From the NCBI RefSeq assembly GCF_016937515.1, contig NZ_JAFHKM010000002.1:4025001-4089000 (forward strand): a DNA stretch of 64,000 nt, written 5' to 3'. Origin of the DNA: Cohnella algarum. GTDB taxonomy: Bacteria > Bacillota > Bacilli > Paenibacillales > Paenibacillaceae. Both the position numbers and the translations under genes were made by a program. The notes below the pieces were generated by a model. The model was given only the letters and a program-made list of their open reading frames with translations. It was not told the origin of the DNA and made no database searches. This document shows positions 53,555 to 62,939 of this stretch, one piece after another; position 1 is the stretch's first letter; each line of letters starts with the position of its first letter.

Positions 53555-54276
53555 GAAAAGCGTTGATCGTTTGGGGAGGCTGGGACGGCCATCAGCCCCG
53601 CGAGGTTGCCGAAATTTTTCGCGCCACGCTGGAAAAAGAACAGTTCGAAGTCGAAGTGTCCGATACGCTGGAGGCGTTCGCGGACGCGGACAAATTGAAA
53701 GCGCTCGATCTAATCGTTCCGGTATGGACGATGGGAAGAATCGAGCAGCAGCTCGTCAACAACGTATCGCAGGCGGTGCAAAGCGGCGTCGGGCTTGCGG
53801 GCTGCCACGGCGGCATGTGCGACGCGTTCCGCGAAAACGTCGATTGGCAATTTATGACCGGCGGCCAATGGGTGGCGCATCCGGGCAACGACGGAACGGA
53901 ATATACCGTCAATATCCGCCACAGCTCCAGTCCGCTCGTGGAAGGGATCGAAGACTTCGCGGTCAAGACCGAGCAATATTATTTGCACGTCGATCCGGCC
54001 GTCGAGGTGCTGGCGACAACCCGTTTCCCCGTGGCGCCGGGGCCGCATTCGCTCAATAAAGCCGTCGACATGCCGGTCATTTGGACGAAGCGCTGGGGCG
54101 TGGGGCGCGTGTATTACAATTCGCTCGGCCACCATGCGGATATTATGGAAATTCCGGTCGTGACGGAGCTGATGCGGCGGGGCTTCCTTTGGTGCGCGGA
54201 CGGCAAGGCCGCGGCGCAGGCATCTGATGCCGGAGAAGCGGGCGTTTATACGGGAATGGCGGACAATCAACTTTAA
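53551..54276 (+). CDS. ThuA-like domain protein
   Basis: The 241-residue protein has the flavodoxin/GATase-like fold of the ThuA family ([71 protein letters not shown]). In rhizobia ThuA works with the oxidoreductase ThuB in conversion of trehalose-type disaccharides to keto-sugars. Here too a Gfo/Idh oxidoreductase gene follows after 23 bp, so a similar two-step sugar oxidation is plausible. The ATG at 53551 overlaps the LacI stop; the short extension upstream lacks support. Confidence 0.88.
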   Translation: MRKALIVWGGWDGHQPREVAEIFRATLEKEQFEVEVSDTLEAFADADKLKALDLIVPVWTMGRIEQQLVNNVSQAVQSGVGLAGCHGGMCDAFRENVDWQFMTGGQWVAHPGNDGTEYTVNIRHSSSPLVEGIEDFAVKTEQYYLHVDPAVEVLATTRFPVAPGPHSLNKAVDMPVIWTKRWGVGRVYYNSLGHHADIMEIPVVTELMRRGFLWCADGKAAAQASDAGEAGVYTGMADNQL

Positions 54277-54299
54277 CGCGGGAAAGAGGGCGAACCGGA

Positions 54300-55399
54300 A
54301 TGGGGAAAATGAAGGTCGGCATCATCGGCACGGGCAACATCAGCGGCATTTATTTTAAAAACGGCAACCGATTCGATTCGATGGAAATCGTCGCCTGCGC
54401 CGATCTCGACGCGGAACGCGCGAAGGCGAAAGGGGAAGAGCACGGCATTCGCGGCTGTTCGGTCGAGGAGCTGCTCGCGGATCCGGAAATCGGAATGGTC
54501 ATTAACCTGACGATTCCGAAAGCGCATGCATCCGTATGTCTCCAAGCGCTCGAAGCGGGCAAGCACGTTTACGTGGAAAAGCCGCTTGCCGTCACCCGCG
54601 AAGAAGGCAAACAGGTGCTGGAACGGGCCCGGCAAAAAGGGCTGAGGGTCGGCAGCGCCCCGGACACGTTTCTCGGAGGCGGCATCCAGACGTCGATCAA
54701 GCTGATCGAGGACGGTTGGATCGGCACGCCGATCGGCGCGACGGCGTTCATGATGTCCGGCGGGCACGAAAGCTGGCACCCGGCGCCGGAATTTTATTAC
54801 CAGCAAGGCGGCGGTCCGATGTTCGATATGGGGCCGTATTATTTAACCGCGTTCGTAGCGCTGTTCGGCCCGATTGCCCGCGTCACCGGCTCCGCCCGCA
54901 TTTCATTTCCGGAGCGGACGATTACGAGCCAGCCGAAAGCCGGGCAAAAAATTCCGGTCGAAGTCCCGACGCACGTGGCGGGCGTCCTCGACTTTGCCTC
55001 GGGGCCGGTCGCGACGCTGCTGACGAGCTTCGACATCAAGGGCGGCTCGGTGCTGCCTCGCATCGAAGTGTACGGCAGCGCCGGGACGCTGCAGGTGCCG
55101 GACCCGAATACGTTCGGGGGCCGGTCCGCATTTGCCGCGCCGGGTCGAAGGAGTGGAGCGAGATTCCGCTCGCCTACGGCTACGCGGAAAACGCCCGCGG
55201 CGTCGGCGCAGCCGACATGGTCAAGGCGATCCTGACCGGACGCCCGCACCGGGCGAGCGGAGAGCTGGCCTACCACGTGCTGGAGGCGATGCACGGGTTC
55301 CACGACGCGTCCGAGCAGGGCAAGCATTACGCGATGGAAAGCGCATGCGAGCGTCCCGCTCCAATGCAGCTCGGGCTGCCCGAGTTTCAGTTGGACTAG
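54300..55399 (+). pseudogene. Gfo/Idh/MocA family oxidoreductase (third), single frameshift
   Basis: The N-terminal Rossmann segment ([15 protein letters not shown]), EKPLAVT with the conserved Lys and [15 protein letters not shown] identify the family. The frame breaks at the G5 run 55116-55120; one extra G joins it to the proper C-terminus ([20 protein letters not shown] ... LPEFQLD) and gives 366 residues, the normal length. Without repair the protein ends in an unrelated tail at 55235. It is the last gene of the LacI-ThuA operon and the likely catalytic partner of ThuA. The frameshift is probably a sequence error. Confidence 0.85.
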
Positions 55400-55421
55400 A
55401 TTGAAGATCTCGGATAAATAC

Positions 55422-55454
55422 AAACCACCCATCAGGCCGACGGGTGGTTTTTTT
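55422..55454 (+). terminator. Terminator of the LacI-ThuA-Gfo/Idh operon
   Basis: AAACCACCC and GGGTGGTTT form a 9-bp stem, followed by further T to 55454. Confidence 0.88.
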
Positions 55455-55483
55455 ATATTTCATGCTCATGCAGTCAAACATTA

Positions 55484-55880
55484 TTGCTCGACCAAGCGCA
55501 ATTTAACAATGCCGTCATCAAAAACCAGCATACGACGACATATACGTACGATCCGACCTATTATTTTCTCAAAACAAGATCATGGTATCAAAATGCCAAT
55601 ACTCTTGTCAGCGAAACGTATGACTACTATGCGAACGGTCGGCTTAAAAGCTATTCGAACGCCAGAAATGAAGTGACCGCTTATTGCTATGATGTCATTC
55701 CTGCCAGCAACACAACAGGTTCCAATTGCAGCAATCCGAATGCAACCCTATCCGGGAAAGTGACCAAAGTCAAAATGACGAAAAATCTCGGAAACGGGCA
55801 AACGGCTGAAAAAGAAACGTTGTATTCGGCCACGAGCGGCCTAACGAATAAAAACGCGCTGCAGCGGACAACGTATTTAC
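55484..55880 (+). pseudogene. Fragment of an RHS/YD-repeat protein
   Basis: About 130 codons encode YD-repeat sequence (TTTYTYDPTYYFLKTRSWY, ETYDYYANGRLKSYSNARNE, TAYCYDVIPASNTTGSN). RHS proteins are very large polymorphic toxin or wall proteins. Here no start codon with ribosome binding site precedes the fragment, and the frame runs out of RHS similarity near 55880. The base composition is clearly more AT-rich than the neighbours, suggesting a remnant of an imported or deleted gene. The hairpin-like GAAAAAC/GTTTTTC dyad at ~55909 may be its old terminator. Confidence 0.7.
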
Positions 55881-55979
55881 GTTGTTTAAATCGCAACGCC
55901 GAAAGAGCGCGAAAAACGTGCGGTTTTTCAACGCGGACCATCGCGCATCGCTTCGGCCACAACAAGGAGGAAGCTCGAA

Positions 55980-56408
55980 ATGTATCAAAATCAAAACCAA
56001 AATTTCCAAAGCTCCAGCCTTCAAAACCAAGGCTACCAAGGCACGAACCTGACCGGCCAGCTTCACCAATGCCAAAACATCGTCCAACAGCTGATCAACC
56101 AAACGCAGCAAGCTACGCAAATGTACCAGCAAATGCTTCAGCAGGAGCAGCAAAACGCGGCTCGTCTGGAGGAGTTGGCGCAACGCGAGCAAAGAGCGGT
56201 TCAAATGATTCAAACCGCGCTGCACGGCCATCAAACGGCAATCCAGCAAATGAATCAAGTTTCGCAAATGTGCAGACAGCTGGAGCAATCGGTTCAGCAT
56301 ATCAACACGCAAACGTTCTCGAGCACGGTTCAGCCTTTGCAATCGTACGGCGCAAGCTCCTACGGCACGAGCGCGTCGGCCGGCATGACGAACAGAAGCT
56401 TCCAATAA
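55980..56408 (+). CDS. Gln-rich coiled-coil hypothetical protein
   Basis: The 142-residue protein is about a quarter glutamine, has no signal or TM segment and no catalytic motif. The N-terminal ~35 residues are Asn/Gln/Ser-rich and disordered; residues ~35-110 look helical with heptad-like Gln/Leu/Ile spacing (QQMLQQEQQNAARLEELAQR). The C-terminal tail is Ser/Tyr/Gly-rich (SYGASSYGTSASAG). Such composition occurs in spore coat and other structural proteins of sporeformers, but I cannot name a family. AAGGAGG precedes the ATG and a strong terminator follows, so it is an expressed single gene. Confidence 0.75.
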   Translation: MYQNQNQNFQSSSLQNQGYQGTNLTGQLHQCQNIVQQLINQTQQATQMYQQMLQQEQQNAARLEELAQREQRAVQMIQTALHGHQTAIQQMNQVSQMCRQLEQSVQHINTQTFSSTVQPLQSYGASSYGTSASAGMTNRSFQ

Positions 56409-56430
56409 TTTCGGATTTTCCGCAAGCCGC

Positions 56431-56484
56431 AAAACCCCGGCTCCTTCAAACGGCAAAAACCGTTCAAGGAGTTCGGGTTTTTTT
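56431..56484 (+). terminator. Terminator of the Gln-rich protein gene
   Basis: Long hairpin with CTCCTT/AAGGAG and AACGG/CCGTT pairings and outer AACCCCG/CGGGTT, followed by seven T. Confidence 0.85.
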
Positions 56485-56640
56485 GACGTTCGGTCGGCCT
56501 GCCGCGAACCGGTTCCCAAGGATGAAGTTTTCGCCAATTTTCGCGCGGGATGCCGACTTTCGGTCCATTGACGGCGCTTCCATCCATTCTTCATAATGGC
56601 ATCGTACGGATTCAGTCCAGTTAATCGCAGGAGGGATTCG

Positions 56641-57198
56641 ATGGCCAAAAAAGTGCTGATCGCAACCGGAGACGCCGTGGAAGTGCTGGAAGTGTATTAT
56701 CCGTATTACCGGCTGTTGGAGGAGGGGTTCGAGGCGGTCATCGCCGCTCCGTCCGTCAAAAAGCTGAACACGGTTTGCCACGATTTCGTGGAAGGCTGGG
56801 AAACGTATTCGGAGAAGCCCGCGCATCTGCTTCAGGCGGATACGGCGTTTGCCGACGTCGATCCCGCCTCGTTCGACGCGCTCGTCATTCCGGGCGGACG
56901 CGCTCCCGAATATATCCGCTCGAATCCCGAGCTGCCGCGGATTATCGGCCATTTCATCGAAGCCGACAAGCCGATCGGCGCGATCTGCCACGGACCGCAG
57001 GTTTTTCTGTCGCTATCCGACCGGTCTTATTTCCAAGGAAAAACGATGAGCGCGTATTCCGCTTGCCGCCTCGACGTCGAATCGCTTGGCGCGCGGTACG
57101 CCGACGGGACGCTGGCGGTGGACGGCAAGCTCGTCACCGGTCATGCGTGGCCGGATTTGCCGGGTTTTATGCGCGAACTGATCAAGCTGCTCCGCTAA
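56641..57198 (+). CDS. DJ-1/PfpI family protein
   Basis: The 185-residue protein has the class I glutamine amidotransferase-like fold with nucleophile Cys116 in AICHGPQ, Glu near the N-terminus (VEVLEVYYP) and VIPGGRAPEYIR. Members act as deglycases, glyoxalases or intracellular peptidases; which applies here cannot be told. The ATG at 56641 has AGGAGG directly upstream; the frame is open to 56596 but without support. Single gene with its own terminator. Confidence 0.9.
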   Translation: MAKKVLIATGDAVEVLEVYYPYYRLLEEGFEAVIAAPSVKKLNTVCHDFVEGWETYSEKPAHLLQADTAFADVDPASFDALVIPGGRAPEYIRSNPELPRIIGHFIEADKPIGAICHGPQVFLSLSDRSYFQGKTMSAYSACRLDVESLGARYADGTLAVDGKLVTGHAWPDLPGFMRELIKLLR

Positions 57199-57220
57199 TG
57201 AGGTTTCGCTAATCGCGTCG

Positions 57221-57259
57221 GCTCCCAGCCGGTTTTTGCCGGACTCGGGGGCTTTTTTT
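57221..57259 (+). terminator. Terminator after the PfpI gene
   Basis: GCTCCC/GGGGGC and CCGG/CCGG pairings with a T-rich loop, followed by seven T. Confidence 0.8.
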
Positions 57260-57353
57260 GTATGGCCGAACGTTTCCGCCAGGCTAGCCATATAGTAAAA
57301 TACATATAGGAAAATGGAGATTCATAGATTCGCAGAATAACAGGCACCCGGGA

Positions 57354-58199
57354 GTGAACTCATTGCAAAAAAGAAGATCCGCCGCGCTGGCGGCGGTTTT
57401 GGCCCTGGCGCTGCTCGGCGGCTGCGGCCTGACGGAACAAGGAAATTCCGGCAATGTTGCGGCGATGGAGGAGAATTCGATCGTTTGGGCGTTCACGCAA
57501 GCCGACCAGCAGCCGGAGCGGCAGCTGATCGGCCTGATCGACGGCGCGCGGGAAACCCTCGACATCGCCATCTACAGCCTGACGCATCCGGACATCGTGC
57601 AAGCGATCAAGAACGCGCACCTGCGCGGCGTCGCCGTCCGGGTCATTACGGACCGGACCCAATCGTCCGGCAAATCGCAGAAAGAAGCGCTGAAGCTGCT
57701 CGGGAGCGCGGGGATTCCGCTGAAGATCAATACGCACGACGGGCTGATGCACTTGAAAATGACGATCGCGGACCGGCAGAAGGCTTCCACCGGCTCCTTT
57801 AATTATTCCAAGGCGGCCAGCACGCGGAACGACGAGATTTTCATGGTGATCGACAATGCCGAAATCGCCGGGGCGTTCGCGGACGAGTTCGAGAATATGT
57901 GGAACGACGAAGACGACTTCGAAACGGTGGACGCCCGCATCGCGCAGCCGGAATCGGATTCGTCCGGAGTTCGGGCGGCGGAAGGCGCCTCGGAGGAAGC
58001 AGGGGAAACCGTTTCGCCCTCTCCGGCAGCCTCGCCCGCGGCGTGCGCCGATCCGCAAATCAAAGGAAATATCAATTCCAAAGGCGATAAAATTTATCAC
58101 ATGCCCGGAGGAGCGGCTTACGAGCAGACGAAGGCGGAAGAAATGTTCTGCACGGAGGCGGACGCCGAAGCTGCCGGATTCCGTCCGGCGAAGAAGTGA
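57354..58199 (+). CDS. Phospholipase D-like lipoprotein with C-terminal sunset-type domain
   Basis: The 281-residue exported lipoprotein has a signal peptide with lipobox LGGC (~residues 21-24) and one PLDc_2 domain (~45-190). Its HKD motif is His133-x-Lys-x4-Asp (MHLKMTIAD) with downstream GSFNYS. An acidic Ser/Pro/Ala linker follows, then the ~50-residue IKGNINSKGDKIYHMPGG / KAEEMFCTEADAEAAGFR module common at the ends of Firmicutes secreted nucleases. A single HKD implies dimer formation. Together this suggests a surface nuclease or phosphodiesterase. The start is GTG behind GGGAG. Confidence 0.88.
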   Translation: MNSLQKRRSAALAAVLALALLGGCGLTEQGNSGNVAAMEENSIVWAFTQADQQPERQLIGLIDGARETLDIAIYSLTHPDIVQAIKNAHLRGVAVRVITDRTQSSGKSQKEALKLLGSAGIPLKINTHDGLMHLKMTIADRQKASTGSFNYSKAASTRNDEIFMVIDNAEIAGAFADEFENMWNDEDDFETVDARIAQPESDSSGVRAAEGASEEAGETVSPSPAASPAACADPQIKGNINSKGDKIYHMPGGAAYEQTKAEEMFCTEADAEAAGFRPAKK

Positions 58200-58214
58200 C
58201 CGGAAAAACTTGCT

Positions 58215-58244
58215 TTGACACGCCAACATTTGTCATTGTAAAAT
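58215..58244 (+). promoter_or_regulatory. Promoter of the acetyl-esterase-like gene
   Basis: TTGACA (58215-58220), 18 bp, then TAAAAT (58239-58244), about 70 bp before the start codon. Confidence 0.75.
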
Positions 58245-58254
58245 AGCGCGGAAG

Positions 58255-58268
58255 TGAAAGCGCATTAA
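58255..58268. promoter_or_regulatory. Candidate CcpA (cre) site downstream of the promoter
   Basis: TGAAAGCGCATTAA matches the cre consensus except for A in place of the conserved C at position 13. It begins 11 bp after the -10 box, where CcpA represses by roadblock. Confidence 0.5.
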
Positions 58269-58314
58269 TCGAATCCATCATCGGCGCAAGCATGCGCGAA
58301 GGGAAGGGTTAGTT

Positions 58315-59103
58315 TTGGAACAGCTGTTATGGCCGGAGGGAGCTCCCTATGCGACGGGGAGCGGGGACGAGGATCGTCCCGCGATATTTCCGTATGTGCT
58401 GGAAGGCAAGGGAAACCCTGCCGTGATCGTATTTCCGGGCGGCGGGTACGGCATGAGGGCGCACCACGAGGGCGAACCGATCGCCCTTTGGCTCAATTCC
58501 ATCGGGATTTCGGCGTTCGTGCTCCGGTACCGCGTCGCTCCTTATCAATATCCGTGCGCATGGTTGGACGCGCAGCGCGCGATTCGCACGGTTCGACACG
58601 AAGCCGACCGGTACGGGATCGATTCGGCGCGCGTGGGCATTCTCGGCTTTTCGGCCGGCGGCCATCTCGCCTCGACGGCCGGAACGCAGTACGATGCGGG
58701 TCGTCCGGATGCGGAGGACGCGGTCGAACGGCAGTCGAGCCGTCCCGATCTGACGATTTTGTGCTATCCGGTCATTTCGATGGACGAATCGATCACGCAC
58801 GCGGGCTCGCGCCTAAATTTGCTCGGCGAGGATCCCGACCCCGAGCTTGCGCGGAAAATGAGCAGCGAAACGCAGGTGACGCCCGACACGCCGCCCGTCT
58901 TCCTGTGGCATACGTCCGACGACGGGGCGGTGCCGGTCGAAAACAGCCTGGCGTTCGCAACGGCGCTGCGCAAGCAAAAGGTGCCGTTCGATCTTCACGT
59001 GTATGCGTTCGGACGTCACGGACTCGGACTGGCGGAGGATGAGAAGCACACGAACGGCTGGACCGGCGCATGCGCTTCGTGGCTGAAGCTGAACGGGTTC
59101 TGA
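58315..59103 (+). CDS. Alpha/beta hydrolase, acetyl (xylan) esterase-like
   Basis: The 262-residue cytosolic hydrolase has an oxyanion-type FPGGGYGMRAHHEGE (~residues 40-55), YRVAPYQYP, the nucleophile elbow GFSAGG with Ser113, the acid in HTSDDGAVPVENS and the His in YAFGRHGLGLAE. These are typical of BD-FAE/acetyl-esterase type enzymes that deacetylate xylo-oligosaccharides. The start is TTG behind AAGGGAAGGG. The promoter and cre-like site fit carbon-regulated expression. Confidence 0.87.
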   Translation: MEQLLWPEGAPYATGSGDEDRPAIFPYVLEGKGNPAVIVFPGGGYGMRAHHEGEPIALWLNSIGISAFVLRYRVAPYQYPCAWLDAQRAIRTVRHEADRYGIDSARVGILGFSAGGHLASTAGTQYDAGRPDAEDAVERQSSRPDLTILCYPVISMDESITHAGSRLNLLGEDPDPELARKMSSETQVTPDTPPVFLWHTSDDGAVPVENSLAFATALRKQKVPFDLHVYAFGRHGLGLAEDEKHTNGWTGACASWLKLNGF

Positions 59104-59178
59104 ACGCGCCGTCCGGCCGCGCGGGCCGACGGTCGTTCGGCCGGACCCGGACCGCGTTGGCCGGCGGCAACGTGCCGC

Positions 59179-59207
59179 AACTGTCGAGATTTCTCGGCAG
59201 TTTTTTT
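59179..59207 (+). terminator. Terminator of the esterase gene
   Basis: AACTGTCGAG pairs with CTCGGCAGTT (one mismatch), 4-nt loop, then a tract of seven T. It lies between convergent genes. Confidence 0.85.
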
Positions 59208-59218
59208 GTTTGGCCGCC

Positions 59219-60409
59219 TTACCGAAAAGATGCCCGTTCCGGTACGCGCGCGAAACGTTTCAAACGCTCGAGCGCTTCGGCAACCAGCTGCCCCGAAACC
59301 GCATACGAGCATCGGATATGGCCTTCTCCTCCCGTTCCGAAAGCATGGCCCGGAACGACCGCGACTCCCGCTTCCTTAAGAAGCAGCCGGGCGAAACGCC
59401 CGGAGTCCAGCCCTGTATGCGCAATCGAAGGGAAGACATAAAAGGCGCCCTCCGGTTCATGGCACGGCAGCCCGATTTCACGCAAGCCTTTGACGAACAT
59501 CCGCCTGCGCTCGTCGAACGCGGCCTTCATCGTTTCCTTCGCTTCCAGCCCGTTCCGGAGCGATTCGACGGCGGCGATTTGTCCGAGAACGGGCGCGCAC
59601 ATCGCCGTGTATTGATGGATTTTGAGCATGCCGCCGATCAACTCCCGGCCGCCGCAGGCATAGCCGATCCGCCATCCCGTCATCGCGAACGCTTTGGAAA
59701 ATCCGTTGATGACGATCGTTCGCTCTTTCATGCCCGGAAGCGAAGCGATGCTTGCATGCCGCGCTCCGTAAGTCAGCTCGGCATAAACTTCGTCCGAAAT
59801 GACGATCATATCGTGCCGTACGGCCAGCTCGGCAACCGGTCGCCAATCTTCTTCCGTCATCACCGCGCCTGTCGGGTTGTTCGGGAAATTGACGACAAGC
59901 GCCTTCGAGCGAGGCGTCAAGGACTCGGCCAGCGCCCGCGCGGTCAGCTTGAACCGCTCTTCCGCGGATGTCTTCACTTCGACGACTTTGGCGCCGTGTA
60001 GATGGGCAATGGGCGAATAGGCGATATAACAGGGAGTATGGATGAGAACCTCGTCGCCCGGCTCCACGCACGTCCGAAGCGCCAGATCGACCGCTTCGCT
60101 CGTTCCGACCGTGACGAGCACCTCGTTAGCGGGTTCATAACGGAGACCGAATCCATCGTGCATATACGAAGCGATTTCCTCCCGCAGCTCATACAAGCCG
60201 GCATTCGGGGTGTACTTCGTTTTTCCTTCGTTCAAGGCGCGAATGCAGGCCGCCCGGACGTGTTCAGGCGTAACGAAATCCGGTTCTCCGATCCCGAGCG
60301 AGATCGTATCCCGATTATTTTCCTCGGCCAGTTCGAAAAAGGCGCGAATCCCGGAAGGCGGAATGTCCCGAACGCGCTGCGCCACATGTTCCTTGCTCAT
60401 TGTACGCAC
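59219..60409 (-). CDS. PLP-dependent class I/II aminotransferase (PatA-like)
   Basis: The 396-residue fold-type I aminotransferase has SLGIGEPDFVTP (~residue 37), YTPNAGLYELRE, VTVGTSEA, FPNNPTGAVM, SDEVYAEL, the PLP-lysine segment NGFSKAFAMTGWRIGY and the C-terminal IRCSYAVS with the substrate-binding Arg. It resembles PatA, the N-acetyl-LL-diaminopimelate aminotransferase of lysine synthesis, and related enzymes; the amino donor cannot be fixed. It follows the MocR gene after 4 bp on the same strand, so the pair forms an operon. Confidence 0.9.
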   Translation of the reverse strand: MRTMSKEHVAQRVRDIPPSGIRAFFELAEENNRDTISLGIGEPDFVTPEHVRAACIRALNEGKTKYTPNAGLYELREEIASYMHDGFGLRYEPANEVLVTVGTSEAVDLALRTCVEPGDEVLIHTPCYIAYSPIAHLHGAKVVEVKTSAEERFKLTARALAESLTPRSKALVVNFPNNPTGAVMTEEDWRPVAELAVRHDMIVISDEVYAELTYGARHASIASLPGMKERTIVINGFSKAFAMTGWRIGYACGGRELIGGMLKIHQYTAMCAPVLGQIAAVESLRNGLEAKETMKAAFDERRRMFVKGLREIGLPCHEPEGAFYVFPSIAHTGLDSGRFARLLLKEAGVAVVPGHAFGTGGEGHIRCSYAVSGQLVAEALERLKRFARVPERASFR

Positions 60410-60413
60410 CTCG

Positions 60414-61876
60414 TTATCCCATAAGCTGTCTGGCCGTTCGGCCGATGATTTGAAGCCCTTTCTCGATATCCTCCTCTTTTACTCGCGAAAATCCGAGCCG
60501 CATCGTATGCCGTCCTCCTCCGTCCGTGTAAAACATATCCCCCGGGGTAAAAATGACGCCTTGGCTCGAGCAGGCGTCGAGCAGCTCCGTCGTATCGAAA
60601 GGCTTATCGAATTCGACAAACAGATGCAGGCCTCCGTCTCCCGACAGTTTTCGATAAGGGAGATAGGTTTCGCAGCAGCGCTTCGTCCACTCGTATTTTC
60701 GTTTGTATTCGGAGCGGGCTTTTTTCAAATATTTCTCAAGGTTGCCGTTCAAAAGATATTGATAAAGCACCGATTGATCGAGCGTCGAAGTATGAATGCT
60801 GCGGGACCGTTTGATGCTTTCCAGGTTGTCGATCAGCCGGCGGTCCGCCAGCACCCAGCCCACCCGGAGGCCGGGGAAGAGCACTTTGGAGAAGCTGCCG
60901 AGATAGACAACGCCGTTTCCCCGCCCGGCCGTCGCGATCAACGGGGAAACGTGCGCCCCCGAATAACGCAGTTCTTCGTTAAAACCGTCTTCGATGACCG
61001 GGATGCCGTGACGGGCCATGAGCCGCATCGCCGCCGATCTTTTCTCGGGAGACGTGACGATGCCGGTAGGATTGTGATAGGACGGGATCAAATAGGCGCA
61101 ATCGTATGTCCGTTCCGTCAATGCGCGTTCCAGCTCGATCAGATCGATGCCGTCCCGTTCCATCGGAATGCCCGTAATGTCGAACCCGCTCAGCTTCAAA
61201 TTTTTGATCGCGGTGTAGTGGGTCGGATTTTCGCAAATGACCGATCCGCCTTCTTTTCGGCGAAGGGCGGACAGGACGATATCGAAAGCTTCCGTGAAGC
61301 CGCTCGTGATCAGCATGTCTTTTCCGTTCAGGTCGACGCCCTTATGTTCCATGTAATTCATCAAGTAATCGATCAGCGGTTTATAGCCTTTCGCGTAGCC
61401 GTAGTTCAGCAGAACGTTTCCCTCGATCGCCATGCGGTCAAGAAAAGCGCGCTTGACGTGATCGAGATCGAACAGCTTCTCGTCGGGCGCGATGCTGGTG
61501 AAGGAAATCGCGTTTCTCCCCGCGCGGATGCCGCGTTTCATCCGGTCCAGCTCGACGGCTTGCCGCGCATAATCGTTGATGCGCGCCGGCCAATCGATTT
61601 CGCACGGCGGAGCGGCGGAAGCCGGGGGGCGGCAGTTGCCGCGACATAGCTGCCTTTTCCGTGAACGGCGTAGATAAAGCCGTCGCTCTCCAGCTCGGCG
61701 TAGGCTGAAATAATGGTGTTGCGGCTGACGGAGAGCAGCAGGCCGAGCTCGCGGGTGGAGGGAAGCTTCTGCCCGGGCTGCAGCGATCCTTTTATAATCA
61801 GACGTTTCAAATAATCTTTCAACTGAATGTAGACCGGTCGGTCGTTCGCAAGCTTGAAGTCATGGAACATCTTCAT
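60414..61876 (-). pseudogene. MocR-type regulator (GntR helix-turn-helix fused to aminotransferase domain), single frameshift
   Basis: The N-terminal GntR domain (YIQLKDYLKRLIIKGSLQPG, KLPSTRELGLLLSVSRNTI) and an aminotransferase-like domain (LLNYGYAKGYKPLIDYLMNY; SYHNPTGIVTSP; GSFSKVLFPGLRVGW) lie in different frames. Adding one base at the run 61624-61629 (six C on the coding strand) links them through a typical linker (EIDWPARINDYARQAVELDR) and gives 487 residues, normal for MocR. Such regulators use PLP as effector. Followed closely by an aminotransferase gene. Confidence 0.87.
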
Positions 61877-62154
61877 CGCCCCCCTTGTTCATGATGGCAC
61901 AGATGGGGAGGGAAATGGAAGAACCACGTCCCGGCATTCTTTGCCGGGTTGTGGTTCCGGAGCCGGGCGATCGGGGCGAAACGGCTGCGCGCCGGAGCGA
62001 ACGACGGGCGGATTTTCGCCAAAAATTTTACAATCGATGGACATAAAATGGAAATTCCCTTCATATTTCCTCATTACAATAAAAGAGTTGCACTTCATGA
62101 GGGCGGGAGCTCGCTTCGAGTTTCGGCCCGTCGGGGAGAGGGGGAGGAACGACG

Positions 62155-62814
62155 GTGACGATGCGCGCGGAGTTCGACCAAGGCTTGAACGAAATGCAGA
62201 CGCTGCTCGCCCAAATGGGCGAACAGGTGGAGAAGGCGCTGGCCGATTCGATGGATGCGCTGGTGAAGCGCGACGCGGCCCAAGCGAAAAGGGTCGTAAA
62301 CGAGGATTTGGAGCTCAACCGGCTGGAAGAGCGGGTGATGGAGCGGGGCGCGAAGCTGATCGCGACGCAGCAGCCGGTAGCGAAGGATCTTCGCCGCATA
62401 TTGGCGGGCTTCAAAATTGCCGCCGACCTGGAGCGGATGGGGGATTTGTCCGTGGATATCGCGAAGACGGTGCTGCGGCTGGACGGGGAGACGCTCATCA
62501 AGCCGCTGATCGACTTGCCGCGCATGGCGGCTATCGCCCGAACGATGATTCGCGATTCGATCCGGTCGTACACGGAAGAGAATGTCGAGCTCGCCTACAA
62601 GATGGCCAAGGACGACGATCGGGTCGATGCGCTGTACGGCCAGATGTTTCGGGAGCTGTCGTCGCTGATGGTCGAGAACCCGAAATGGATCGGGCAGGCG
62701 ACGCTGCTCGGATTCGTCGGGCGCTATTGCGAACGGATTGCGGACTATGCGACCAACATCGGCGAGAGCACGGTATACATCGCAACCGGCACGCGGCCGG
62801 ACTTGAACGGCTGA
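62155..62814 (+). CDS. phoU: Phosphate signalling protein PhoU
   Basis: The 219-residue helical protein is made of two PhoU three-helix repeats. The metal-binding E/DxxxD-type motifs are visible in KIAADLERMGDLSVDIAK (~residues 83-100) and FVGRYCERIADYATNIGE (~residues 188-205). It modulates PstSCAB phosphate uptake and PhoR signalling, but no pst genes are adjacent here. The GTG start has GGAGG at 7 bp; an ATG two codons on is less well placed. The 278-bp gap before it contains AT-rich promoter-like sequence but no clear Pho box. Confidence 0.93.
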   Translation: MTMRAEFDQGLNEMQTLLAQMGEQVEKALADSMDALVKRDAAQAKRVVNEDLELNRLEERVMERGAKLIATQQPVAKDLRRILAGFKIAADLERMGDLSVDIAKTVLRLDGETLIKPLIDLPRMAAIARTMIRDSIRSYTEENVELAYKMAKDDDRVDALYGQMFRELSSLMVENPKWIGQATLLGFVGRYCERIADYATNIGESTVYIATGTRPDLNG

Positions 62815-62939
62815 GCGCCGGCCGCCCGACGAAAAACCTCCGTAATCGTCCCGGTCCGTCAGCGGAGGGGCCGACATTTTGTCGCTCCGTATGGTAAAAT
62901 AAAAAGCAAATCGCGGGAGACGGAACGGAGAGACGTCGC

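Noticed and set aside
62090..62154. Pho box upstream of phoU
   Set aside because: No TTAACA-type direct repeats with 11-bp spacing were seen.
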